From Winogradskyella ouciana (GTDB taxonomy: Bacteria > Bacteroidota > Bacteroidia > Flavobacteriales > Flavobacteriaceae), in the NCBI RefSeq assembly GCF_009709615.1, contig NZ_WJYA01000009.1:124001-188000 (forward strand): a stretch of DNA of 64,000 nucleotides, in the 5' to 3' direction. Below the pieces are notes generated by a model that was not told the origin of the DNA, searched no databases, and saw nothing but the letters and a program-made list of their open reading frames with translations. The translations under genes were made by a program, and so were the position numbers. Below, in pieces: positions 46,174-55,306 of this stretch. Position 1 is the first letter of the stretch, and each line of letters begins with the position of its first letter.

Positions 46174-49100
46174 TTAAAATTTTAAGTTCATTCCTATTAA
46201 ATATGTTCTTGGATTAGGATAGAATCCGTAATCTATACCTCCGCCAATAGCCTCTCCTGTAGAAGCCGTTGGGTCATAGCCACTGTACTCAGTTAATGTG
46301 ACCAAATTACTAGCGGACACATATAATCTCAATTTATGTATTCCCCATTTTTCTGCCGTTTCTGGCGAAATAGAATACCCTATTTGTACATTCTGTAACC
46401 TAACAAAAGAACCATCCTCTACATAGAAGTCTGAGAATAACGTATTGTTAGTTGCGCCAGTTGTTACTCTTGGGAACGTATTACTTGTACCTTCTCCCGT
46501 CCAACGGTTTAAATACTGTACTGTTCTATTAGTACGTGGTAGGTTTCTTTCGTAATTCCTTACAATGTCATTACCTACTGAGGCGAATGCATAAGCACCA
46601 AAATCGAAGTTTTTATAATCAAATGTAAGATTAAGACCCATTGTAGCATCAGGAATAGGATCACCAATATTAGTTCTGTCATCATCATTTATAACACCAT
46701 CACCGTTTATATCCACAAATATTAAATCACCAGGTTGTGTGTTGTTATTAAGAACTGGCGAATTGTCTATTTGTGCCTGATTTTGGAAAATCCCATTGGT
46801 TCTAAAACCTCTAAAATAACCTATAGGCTGACCAGCTTCCATTCTTGCAGGTGGATCTTGCCCTATACCAAATGCACCTCCTGGAATAAAATCACCAGAA
46901 CTACTTACTGAGATGACATTATTATCTAACATTGTTAGGTTATACTTAAGATTCATTTTAAAATTATCACTCAACTCTTCTGTATAACCAATAGCAAATT
47001 CAAAACCTTTGTTTTCAACTATACCAGCGTTAATGAAAGGTGAACCAGAACCTGGTGCTGCCGCACCTAAAATTCCGGATACTGGTGGAGACACTAATAA
47101 ATCCTCTGTTCTTCTTTTGAAATAATCTACGGTTAAGTCGAACCTGTTATCCCAAAAACGCACATCTAAACCTACGTCAAATGTTTTTTGCTTTTCCCAT
47201 TTAATTTGTGGGTTAGCTATAGCACCTGGTGTTGTGCCAAAAGTCAATACATCGTCAAACACATATGCTCCTTCTCCTGTTAACAGAGAAACGAATCTAA
47301 ATGAACCAATTCTATCATTACCCAATATACCATAGGAAGCTCTGAACTTTAAAAAATTAATAAGTGAACTATCTTCGAGAAATGCTTCTTCTGAAGCAAT
47401 CCAGCCTATTGAGCCTGATGGGAAAATACCAAACTTGTTTTGAGGACCGAAGTTACTTGATCCATCTCGTCTTACAACGGCAGACAACAAGTACTTTCCT
47501 TTATAATCATATTGTAATCTGGCAAAGTAAGACAAAAGTCTAGAGTCAAATGTTGACTCAAATGGAACAATATTCTGAACACCCGTTGAATTTTCTATTG
47601 TAGCGTTTCCAACGTAGTTATCTGGAATTTCAAATCCTACAGAACCTGTGAAGTTCCCTGTAGTCTTAAATACAGATGTACCCAAAAGCAAATTTAGGTT
47701 ATGTGCATCGTTGAAACTGTTTTCATACTTAATAAAAGCATCAAACGTATAGTCTCTAAAATAGTTTCTACTCTCTACAACCTGGTTACGCTCAATATCA
47801 AATACCTTATCAACAGTACCTTGAATACCATAATCTACAATTGGTGAAAATGTTCTTCCTGTTGTTTGTGCATAGTTGAATTGATAACTAGCCTGGGCCG
47901 TAAAGTTTTCTAAGAAGTTATATGATAGGTTTATATTTCCGTTAATCTTATCTACTAATCCTCTATTATAGGTGTTATCGATTTGTTTATTTGGGTTTAC
48001 AACTTCAAATCCAAGATTTTCAGCTGCTCCATTAGGTCTAATTGTTGGCGCCATATTAAGTGCATTAAACAATACTGAACCAATACCTGTTTCAGGAAGT
48101 GTTCTTCTTACAGTGTGCGTCCAAGTAATACCCGAGTTTAACTTAAAGTTCTCTAAGAAATCTAGTCCATAGCTCAATCGCTTTGTTAATCTAGTAAACT
48201 TTGCTTTATTACCACCAACTATACCATCTTGAGTTAGGAAGGAACTACCAAAAGCATAAGTTGATTCTTTACCACCACCCTTAAGAGTTAAGGCGTTACT
48301 GAAAATTGGTGCATTTTGAAAAACCTGATCTTGCCAATCTGTGCCTTGACCTAAACCAGAAACATCTGGAAATGGTAAACTCTCGCCATTTGCAGCAAAA
48401 GCTTCGTTCAATAACAATGCATATTCTGTTGCATTGAGCATTGGCAATTTTCTTGTTGTTTCCTGAACTCCACCGTAGGCATTATATTCAATGGTTAGTG
48501 GCATCTCCTTTCTACCAGATTTTGTAGTAATAAGTATTACACCATTTGCTGCTCTTACACCATAGATACCTGCCGTTGCATCTTTTAAAACATTTACAGA
48601 TTCTATATCATTAGGATTGATTACACTCAAATCCTCCACTACCGTTCCGTCTACCAATATTAATGGTCTGTTATCACCATTGGTTGAAATCCCTCTAATA
48701 CTAATGGTAGAAGACGCACCAGGCGAACCAGAATTGGATACAATATTAACACCTGCAACTTGCCCTTGTAAGGCTTGCTCTATTCTTGTTGGCTTTAAAG
48801 TTTCAATGGTTTCACTAGAAACTACAGAAACAGCTCCTGTAATTTCCTTTTTCTTTTGTGTACCATAACCTATTACTACAACTTCGTTCAAAGATTCGGT
48901 ATCCTCTTGAAGCGCAATATTAATCGGTTGATTATTTGTTATGGTAACTTCTTGGGATACAAATCCAAGATAAGAAATTACTAAAACTGAATTTAGGGGC
49001 ACATCATTAAAAGTAAAGTTTCCATCAAAATCAGTAGATACTCCTCTAGAGGTGTCTTTCAACAAAACATTAACTCCCGGAAGTGGTTGTCCTGTAGAAG

Positions 49101-49191
49101 CCTCTGTAACCGTACCCGTAACGTTTACATTTTGCCCATGTATTGCAATTGAAAACACAAAAGCTAAGAGCGTAAAAAGTTTTATTTTCAT
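46174..49191 (-). CDS. susC: SusC/RagA-family TonB-linked outer-membrane transporter
   Basis: The outer-membrane barrel that imports oligosaccharides with TonB energy. Signal peptide 1-19 (IHGQ); CarboxypepD_reg-like domain 22-105 (GTVTEASTGQPLPGVNVLL); TonB box region LNEVVVIGYG near 105-112; plug domain 115-225; 22-strand barrel to the end (LIGMNLKF, terminal Phe). 1005 residues is normal. It is the first gene of the surface operon; its upstream region holds three copies of a 9-bp motif. Confidence 0.95.
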   Translation of the reverse strand: MKIKLFTLLAFVFSIAIHGQNVNVTGTVTEASTGQPLPGVNVLLKDTSRGVSTDFDGNFTFNDVPLNSVLVISYLGFVSQEVTITNNQPINIALQEDTESLNEVVVIGYGTQKKKEITGAVSVVSSETIETLKPTRIEQALQGQVAGVNIVSNSGSPGASSTISIRGISTNGDNRPLILVDGTVVEDLSVINPNDIESVNVLKDATAGIYGVRAANGVILITTKSGRKEMPLTIEYNAYGGVQETTRKLPMLNATEYALLLNEAFAANGESLPFPDVSGLGQGTDWQDQVFQNAPIFSNALTLKGGGKESTYAFGSSFLTQDGIVGGNKAKFTRLTKRLSYGLDFLENFKLNSGITWTHTVRRTLPETGIGSVLFNALNMAPTIRPNGAAENLGFEVVNPNKQIDNTYNRGLVDKINGNINLSYNFLENFTAQASYQFNYAQTTGRTFSPIVDYGIQGTVDKVFDIERNQVVESRNYFRDYTFDAFIKYENSFNDAHNLNLLLGTSVFKTTGNFTGSVGFEIPDNYVGNATIENSTGVQNIVPFESTFDSRLLSYFARLQYDYKGKYLLSAVVRRDGSSNFGPQNKFGIFPSGSIGWIASEEAFLEDSSLINFLKFRASYGILGNDRIGSFRFVSLLTGEGAYVFDDVLTFGTTPGAIANPQIKWEKQKTFDVGLDVRFWDNRFDLTVDYFKRRTEDLLVSPPVSGILGAAAPGSGSPFINAGIVENKGFEFAIGYTEELSDNFKMNLKYNLTMLDNNVISVSSSGDFIPGGAFGIGQDPPARMEAGQPIGYFRGFRTNGIFQNQAQIDNSPVLNNNTQPGDLIFVDINGDGVINDDDRTNIGDPIPDATMGLNLTFDYKNFDFGAYAFASVGNDIVRNYERNLPRTNRTVQYLNRWTGEGTSNTFPRVTTGATNNTLFSDFYVEDGSFVRLQNVQIGYSISPETAEKWGIHKLRLYVSASNLVTLTEYSGYDPTASTGEAIGGGIDYGFYPNPRTYLIGMNLKF

Positions 49192-49384
49192 CGATTAAAT
49201 ATTTAGATGATGCAACTTACAATATAAGACTAAGGAATCCTCAAAAAAAGACTATACAAAAAACATACAATACAAAAAAAGTTAGTTATTCTTATTAATA
49301 TCGCAATAAAAGCCAATGAATTCATGACTTTCACTATTCAAAAATTAATGAGTTCTAAGTAAAAATACAAGCTGCAGATCTATT

Positions 49385-49426
49385 TGTATAGGTAATGTAT
49401 AGGTGTTAATAAGAACTGTATAGGTG
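49385..49426. promoter_or_regulatory. Three direct repeats of TGTATAGGT upstream of susC
   Basis: TGTATAGGT occurs at 49385-49393, 49396-49404 and 49417-49425 on the plus strand (ACCTATACA reading toward susC). Start-to-start distances are 11 and 21 bases, close to one and two helix turns. They begin 194 bases before the susC start and end at the stop codon of the regulator gene. A tenth base G follows two of the three. Candidate binding array for the Y_Y_Y/LuxR regulator. Confidence 0.6.
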
Positions 49427-52231
49427 TTATAGTTCTAAAATGTAGTTAGTAAGGCTTTGTTCGTGGTCTAACCCCATCTTTTTTCTTAATCGATAGCGTT
49501 TTACTTCGACACTTTTATGGGAGATATTCAATAAAGGGGCTATTTCCTTTGAAGACAAATTCAATCTTAAATAAGCACATAACCTCAGGTCATTTGACGT
49601 GATTGAGGGGTGCAAGGATTTAACTTTTCTCATAAAGTCTTTATCTACATTGTTAAAGGCTTCTTCAAACAACTTCCAATCACTTGTGTTATTTAAACTT
49701 GAGTTTATCATTTTGATAACACCCCTAACCTCATCCAAAGATTTACTTTTAGATAGTTTTTCCTTTATATTATTAAGTAGTTCATTACGCTTTACTAAAT
49801 TCATAGTAGCTGTACCGAGTTCTCTATTTTTATTATCAATATCTAACTGAAGATTTTGGTTTTTAAACTCCATTAATTGACGTTGATTCTCAAGTTGCTC
49901 TAATTCTAACTCTCTTTCTTTTTTTTCTATGACCCTTTGTTGTTGTCTTTTATAATACCTCTTATTGAAAAATTGAACTAAAAACACAAATAACAAAAAC
50001 ACCAAAACATAAGCTATTATAGCTATTGGTTTTAAATACCAAGGTTTATCTATCGAAAAGCTGTAAGACAAGGTATTAGCTGCAGAAACCGTGCCTGCTT
50101 TTGCCCTAACTTTAAGTTCATAGTCTCCATGAGGTAAATTTTCAAATAGCACCTCAGAATCGGTGGACCAATCACTCCAATCGTCATATATACCTACCAA
50201 TTTGTATTGGTATTTGGTTATGGAAAGTTTATTATAATATGGAGCGCTGTAACTAAAATGAACACTGTTGTACTTGTTTTCTAGGTTAATTGGCTCACTA
50301 TAATCTATAGGATCAAATTCATTATGAAGAGAAGTATAGGATGCGCCATTCAAATAAATGTTAAAAGATTCAGGTCTTTGGGTGTTAATATTTACCGTTA
50401 TATAACCTTCCTTATTACCGAATAGATATTCTTCATCGCTTATAGGTAATATGTTTTCGAAACCCGTTTTAATTTTTCGCATATCCTCAGATATTTCGAT
50501 GATATTGGCCTCTGGTTCATTAGACAGTATACCTGGCTCTACATATAGTATTTTATCCTTTGTAAAGCCCCATAATCTATTGTGCTCTTCTTCATATATC
50601 AATTTACCTGACAAATATTGGTCGCCCGTAAATAAATCGCTTAAAATTGAATCTTTTATGAAGGTATCTGAATCTTTATTAAAACTAAACACTCCCTCTC
50701 TATAACAATATAGAATTGAATCGTTATACTCTGTTAAGCTAGATTTTATTCCGTGTTCAATTGAGAGTTTCTTGTAGTCTAAAACCCTCCTAAAATCATT
50801 ATCAATAGTCAATTTGTAAACCCCTTTGTATTCGTGATTAACCAATACTTCGTTTAAACCTGAAAATTCTATGAATCTTGAAGATATATCAAAGCCTTCA
50901 ATTTTATTTCTGTACCTCCATTGCCCATTAACAAGCTCTAGAACATTAAGTCCCTTATAGGTACCTTGCAACAGCAAGTCCGTTCTATTTTCAATGGACT
51001 TTAAAATCCAAGTTCCTCTTATACTTGAAATCTTTGTCGCTCTATTTTGCTCTATTATAAAAGTCCCTTGATCATGGCCACAAAACAAAGTTCCATTTTT
51101 AAAATCTAAAGTCCACACTTGCCCCTGAGTTCCTCCTATAAGTTCGAATCTGTCATCTGAATTTAGCTTTTTATAAAACAGACCTTGATTGGTTCCGAGA
51201 TATAAATGGTCATCTACTTTTTCTGAGGTATATACAGTTCCTAAAGCGCCTTGTTTATCTTTATAAACTCTATAGGGAGAATCTAAATTTATAACATTGA
51301 CACCATTATCTAACCCTAACCAAATGTTTCCATTATTATCCTCATCAATTGAAAGCACTGTATTATTACTTAGTCCATCTTTCTGATCAATTTTCTGCAA
51401 TAAGTCACCATCTTTATCCAATACCAAAATTCCGTTAGAAATTGTTCCGAGAACAAAATTTCCATCTTTTAACCTGACACTGCTATATAAGCTATAACCA
51501 GAAAGTATGTCATCGGTAGTTATCTGCCATTGGCTTATTACACCATTGTTATAGATATAAAACCCATTATCTTTGGTTTGCAGCATCAACCCGTTTTCTA
51601 ACTGGCAAATATTAACCAACTCAACATTATTTATTTTTGGTGATGAAACAACCAATTGAGATTTACCGTTCTCAATTTTGAATATGCCATCCTCAATTTT
51701 TTGAAAATAGACAGCGCCATTGACTTCAAATATTTTATTAATTCTTGTTTTAGAATCAACAATTTCGAAACTTTTATCAGTTATATTATAGATATAAATA
51801 CGTTCAAAAGATTGAAACAATACGTAGTCTTCGAGATTTATTATACCCCAAAATTCCTCGTCTTCTTTAACGCTAATGTTATTTTGTTTTGTAAGTGAAG
51901 TATAAACAAGTGTCCCGTATTGGTTTTTGTTCCAGTACCCAAAGTCCATGTAACCACCCGTGTAAATTCGGTCACCTACAGATTTAACAGATCTCAAAAT
52001 ATCGTCATTTGGTGATCGATACAATTCCCAGGACGCACCATTGTATTCTAACAAACCTGCATTATTCGCAATGTAAATAAAACTGTTTTTGGTTTGGGAT
52101 ATAGACCAATTCTGGTCTTCTGCAGCATAATCTTGCGGTGTAAAAATCTGTATTGGTGGAATTTCTTGACCATGGACAGTTAGTCCAAACAAGCACAATA
52201 AAAAACAAAGAATTTTATTTATTACACCCAT
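49427..52231 (-). CDS. Y_Y_Y / LuxR-type sensor-regulator of the glucan locus
   Basis: A one-protein membrane sensor and transcription factor. From the ATG at 52231 (MGVINKILCF; an upstream ATG at 52270 adds 13 residues) it has 934 residues: signal peptide 1-22, a periplasmic two-component-regulator-type beta-propeller (to about 650), a Y_Y_Y domain (about 660-720), one membrane helix (about 732-755), a coiled coil rich in Glu/Gln/Arg, and a LuxR-type helix-turn-helix (about 874-924; LSSKEIAPLLNISHKSVEVKRYR). No histidine kinase or receiver domain. Divergence from hybrid two-component sensors is clear. It probably activates susC on sensing glucan fragments. Confidence 0.88.
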   Translation of the reverse strand: MGVINKILCFLLCLFGLTVHGQEIPPIQIFTPQDYAAEDQNWSISQTKNSFIYIANNAGLLEYNGASWELYRSPNDDILRSVKSVGDRIYTGGYMDFGYWNKNQYGTLVYTSLTKQNNISVKEDEEFWGIINLEDYVLFQSFERIYIYNITDKSFEIVDSKTRINKIFEVNGAVYFQKIEDGIFKIENGKSQLVVSSPKINNVELVNICQLENGLMLQTKDNGFYIYNNGVISQWQITTDDILSGYSLYSSVRLKDGNFVLGTISNGILVLDKDGDLLQKIDQKDGLSNNTVLSIDEDNNGNIWLGLDNGVNVINLDSPYRVYKDKQGALGTVYTSEKVDDHLYLGTNQGLFYKKLNSDDRFELIGGTQGQVWTLDFKNGTLFCGHDQGTFIIEQNRATKISSIRGTWILKSIENRTDLLLQGTYKGLNVLELVNGQWRYRNKIEGFDISSRFIEFSGLNEVLVNHEYKGVYKLTIDNDFRRVLDYKKLSIEHGIKSSLTEYNDSILYCYREGVFSFNKDSDTFIKDSILSDLFTGDQYLSGKLIYEEEHNRLWGFTKDKILYVEPGILSNEPEANIIEISEDMRKIKTGFENILPISDEEYLFGNKEGYITVNINTQRPESFNIYLNGASYTSLHNEFDPIDYSEPINLENKYNSVHFSYSAPYYNKLSITKYQYKLVGIYDDWSDWSTDSEVLFENLPHGDYELKVRAKAGTVSAANTLSYSFSIDKPWYLKPIAIIAYVLVFLLFVFLVQFFNKRYYKRQQQRVIEKKERELELEQLENQRQLMEFKNQNLQLDIDNKNRELGTATMNLVKRNELLNNIKEKLSKSKSLDEVRGVIKMINSSLNNTSDWKLFEEAFNNVDKDFMRKVKSLHPSITSNDLRLCAYLRLNLSSKEIAPLLNISHKSVEVKRYRLRKKMGLDHEQSLTNYILEL

Positions 52232-52367
52232 TACTAATTCTTTAAGTGAGTTGCCCTTTTCATAATTCAAAAAAGAACAATAGATATATTAATAACTAAC
52301 TTGTTAAGGTACTAATATAGATAAATAAAAGGACTTTAGACATCATGTAGTGTTATCAGCAATAGAT

Positions 52368-52377
52368 AGTATAGGTG
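52368..52377. promoter_or_regulatory. Single near-copy of the TGTATAGGT motif upstream of the regulator
   Basis: The bases AGTATAGGTG match nine of ten positions of TGTATAGGTG, in the same orientation as the array before susC. It lies 137 bases upstream of the regulator start, so autoregulation is possible. Confidence 0.4.
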
Positions 52378-52430
52378 AAATTAAACTGAATTATCTTGTA
52401 ATTAGACAAGTAAAAAAAATAGATTGGGTT

Positions 52431-54683
52431 TTATTTAATAACAACTTTTTTTGATTTTTGTCCTGTCTCGTATTGAAGATTCACAATATAAATACCTCCA
52501 CTAAGTGAAGCTATATTTATGCGATTCTCAATAATAGATGAATTAAGCTCAGTTGCAAGCACCTTCCTGCCCTGAATATCGAATAAATCTAATTGTGTGT
52601 TTTCTTGTAACCGGCCACTAACTATTAATTCTTTAGAACTATTTAAAACAAAGATATTCAGAGTATGTAAATTATCTCCAGTAGTTGATAATGCATCTTC
52701 AGATATTCTCAAGAAGAAACGTCCGGTCCCAGAGGTTGCTGCTGTAGGTAACATCACATAGTCATCATTGATTAACAAAGTTGACGTATTTACGAGCGTA
52801 TCATCAAGATAGACATTAATAGAAGCTGGCAATGACATATCAGCAATACTAAAGGTTAATTCCTCTCCTTGATTTACATTTACTCCTAATGGAATTACCA
52901 CATCTGAAAGATTACTAGAATTAACTGTTTGTATAGCCATTGGAACACCTTCATTGTTCGCAACCAGATGTGAATACAGGGCGAATTCTGGAACATTACC
53001 ACCAAAAACAGCTGCATCAAACCCTCTGTCTAGTCCTAAACTTGCGTTATCATGAAAAAACAGAGATGTTAAACAACTATCAGAAGCTGTACTCGCCCTT
53101 ATTTTGATAAAATCTACATCACTTGATGTTCTACCTATTATAAAGTCATCTGAATTACCCACAGTCTGCATATTTGGTGTAAACTCCAAATCAGCAGATG
53201 ATGAATTTGACGATACAAAAAAGCCTTGTCCCGGAGCTATTAGAGTTGGTCCATCCACCAAATTTGTAATCGTCCAATTACTTCCTGATCCGTCTGTATT
53301 ATTTGCATCATAACCATAAATAGCTGCAGTATCCTCATCTAGCAAACTAAGATTTGATACTCCAGAGACAGACCCTACATGATTCAAAAATGCGTCAACA
53401 TCTAGGTACGATGGGTAAGGGTTTCCTATGAGGTTCCACTCCGGAAAATCACCCGTAAAATCATTTTCAACAGATGTATTAACAGAACCCGTTACAATTG
53501 ATCCAGTAAAAATTAAGGCCTCCCCTAAACCTTCATCTAATGAAGTATCTGTTCCTACTCTGTAACCCGTACCAGAAGATAAAGTTGTTGAAGTGTTGTA
53601 GTTGTATAGCAAATAGTCATCAGTATTGCCTTTTTCAAACGGACCAAATAGATAGGTTGTATTTGGTTGAGCTTCTCCATTACTTAATAGAACATCTGAA
53701 TTATAATTATTGTCGTTAGTTAGAAAAGAAGTCCAGCTTTGTCCTGATAAAGGAGGGGCAATCAAATCATTACCATTCAGTTCCGAATTGGTATATCTAT
53801 GGTATTTAGAGGTTCCTGAAACAGCTATTGTGCCTTTTAGAATTAAACCAGAGTATGAATCTGATTCAGAATACATATTTAAATCACCATCTATGTTTAG
53901 AGTTGCTCCTGTAGAAACGATTAAATTTGCTCCACTATGGATGTTTAAATCTGTAATGGTTTTATCACCAGATAATATGGGTAAAGTTCCTGTTACTGGA
54001 ATTGTTATTTCCGAACAAAAATCTGGTACTTGGTTTGGTATCCAGTTATTTGGATCGTTCCAGTTGTTAGAGGCAAAACCATTCCAAGTAATTTGCAAAG
54101 GACTGGAGGCAAAGACTACCTCAAAGCGATCATTGGCAATAGAAGCAGGTGTACCAGAAGTAATAGAATAGCTATAGTTAACCGTACCACTTTGCGGAAT
54201 CTCAGTAGAAATATGAGTATAATTATCAAATAAGAATGCCGTTGCGCATTGCATAGCTATGCCCTCTGCTACAATTGTATAATCGGTGTTCCTGTAAGTG
54301 TTAACTTCTAATTGGATTTCCTCTCCATCCTGTGGAGTATTTCTATTTTCAACACTTAATAAAATCCCGTTATTATTAGTCGCAAAATTTTCGTCTAAAT
54401 TGGGAATATGCAGTGCATCATTAGCGTCAATAGCGTTATTACCTTCGGTGTCAAATAAAATTAATAACGCATCTGTAGCCGACTCATTATTAGCTAACGC
54501 ACTACTTTCATATAAAGATAGACGCAATTGTCCTTGGCTGGTAAATTCATTTACCCTTCTTAAATCTTCGGTTTTTAATCTAGGCTTATCCTTGCTTTTT
54601 TGCTTTAGGTTTATAGAAGATTCATTAATTAATGGAAAAATCAAGACGATTGTGAAAAATGAAAAGATGAAATTCAATTTCAT
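52431..54683 (-). CDS. T9SS type A sorting-domain protein, multi-domain
   Basis: A 750-residue secreted protein. Signal peptide about 1-22. Residues 45-190 are a beta-rich domain; residues 197-270 include the WNDPNNWIPNQVPDFCSEI segment and right-handed helix-like repeats common in flavobacterial adhesin-like proteins; a long middle part with GYRV, GNPYPSYLD and Ser/Asp-rich strands; and a C-terminal type A sorting tail (GGIYIVNLQYETGQ, VVIK end). I do not recognise an enzyme. It lies upstream of the regulator on the same strand, with a 199-base gap, so membership of the glucan locus is uncertain. Confidence 0.8.
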   Translation of the reverse strand: MKLNFIFSFFTIVLIFPLINESSINLKQKSKDKPRLKTEDLRRVNEFTSQGQLRLSLYESSALANNESATDALLILFDTEGNNAIDANDALHIPNLDENFATNNNGILLSVENRNTPQDGEEIQLEVNTYRNTDYTIVAEGIAMQCATAFLFDNYTHISTEIPQSGTVNYSYSITSGTPASIANDRFEVVFASSPLQITWNGFASNNWNDPNNWIPNQVPDFCSEITIPVTGTLPILSGDKTITDLNIHSGANLIVSTGATLNIDGDLNMYSESDSYSGLILKGTIAVSGTSKYHRYTNSELNGNDLIAPPLSGQSWTSFLTNDNNYNSDVLLSNGEAQPNTTYLFGPFEKGNTDDYLLYNYNTSTTLSSGTGYRVGTDTSLDEGLGEALIFTGSIVTGSVNTSVENDFTGDFPEWNLIGNPYPSYLDVDAFLNHVGSVSGVSNLSLLDEDTAAIYGYDANNTDGSGSNWTITNLVDGPTLIAPGQGFFVSSNSSSADLEFTPNMQTVGNSDDFIIGRTSSDVDFIKIRASTASDSCLTSLFFHDNASLGLDRGFDAAVFGGNVPEFALYSHLVANNEGVPMAIQTVNSSNLSDVVIPLGVNVNQGEELTFSIADMSLPASINVYLDDTLVNTSTLLINDDYVMLPTAATSGTGRFFLRISEDALSTTGDNLHTLNIFVLNSSKELIVSGRLQENTQLDLFDIQGRKVLATELNSSIIENRINIASLSGGIYIVNLQYETGQKSKKVVIK

Positions 54684-55009
54684 GATAAAGCATTATTATG
54701 GTTGATTATAATGACCATAACCTATTAAATGCCCGGAACAAGGAGTAGAAAATTGAGGGTAGTAATTTTATGTTAACCAATTACTAAAAAGGGTAAAAAA
54801 ACCTTTATGAAATTAATAAAAAAATATTTGACAAACTATACAAATTTACGATTATCGTCTAAAAGTCAATTATTTACCACAAAAGGTTTCCTTTTAAACC
54901 GAAGTAAAAAATGCCGATTTTTAATCTTAAATACTTACGGTTTAAAACCCAACTTTCCGATAATCATAAAATCAAAAAAGCCGAAACTTTCGTTTCGGCT
55001 TTTTATCAG
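54684..55009. other. Intergenic region between T9SS gene and tRNAs
   Basis: About 326 bases, very AT-rich. It holds an inverted repeat TTATGGT / ACCATAA (54696-54720), close to the T9SS gene start and possibly part of its control region, and the tRNA terminator at its right end. A plus-strand frame (54807-55028) overlaps the terminator and tRNA and is not supported as a gene. Confidence 0.6.
54979..55000 (-). terminator. Terminator of the tRNA operon
   Basis: Stem AGCCGAAAC / GTTTCGGCT with a 4-base loop, followed on the minus strand by six T. It begins 10 bases past the 3' end of tRNA-Leu. Confidence 0.9.
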
Positions 55010-55094
55010 TACTGAAGGCGGGACTTGAACCCGCACGGCCATAATGGCCATTGGATTTTAAGTCCAACGTGTCTACCAATTCCACCACTTCAGC
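55010..55094 (-). tRNA. tRNA-Leu (anticodon TAA)
   Basis: An 85-base tRNA with acceptor arm GCTGAAG / CTTCAGT, D loop GGTAGACA, anticodon loop with TAA (reads UUA), a long class II variable arm as expected for Leu, and T arm GCGGGTTCAAGTCCCGC. CCA is not encoded. It is the second tRNA of a two-gene minus-strand unit. Confidence 0.95.
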
Positions 55095-55137
55095 ATCCCA
55101 GTTGCAGACTGCAACTTAATTGGTATATATTATATAG

Positions 55138-55209
55138 AGCGAAAGACGGGATTTGAACCCGCGACCCTCACCTTGGCAAGGTGATGCTCTACCCCTGAGC
55201 TACTTTCGC
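55138..55209 (-). tRNA. tRNA-Gly (anticodon GCC)
   Basis: A 72-base tRNA with acceptor GCGAAAG / CTTTCGC, D arm GCTCAGGGGTAGAGC, anticodon loop CTTGCCAAG (GCC), and T arm GCGGGTTCAAATCCCGT. CCA is not encoded. It lies 43 bases upstream of tRNA-Leu on the same strand. Confidence 0.95.
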
Positions 55210-55306
55210 GTAGTGTTTTTAAAGAACTTTTTCGCTATAAAAGCGGATGCAAATTTAAACTATTTCTTATAAATGCAAAGATTTTTTTAAAATAAATTAA
55301 ACTTAA

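Noticed and set aside
49427..52231. Hybrid two-component system sensor
   Set aside because: There is a propeller, Y_Y_Y domain, membrane helix and LuxR helix-turn-helix, but no histidine kinase or receiver domain.
54807..55028. Plus-strand frame of 73 residues
   Set aside because: It runs through the tRNA terminator and into tRNA-Leu, with no recognisable domain.
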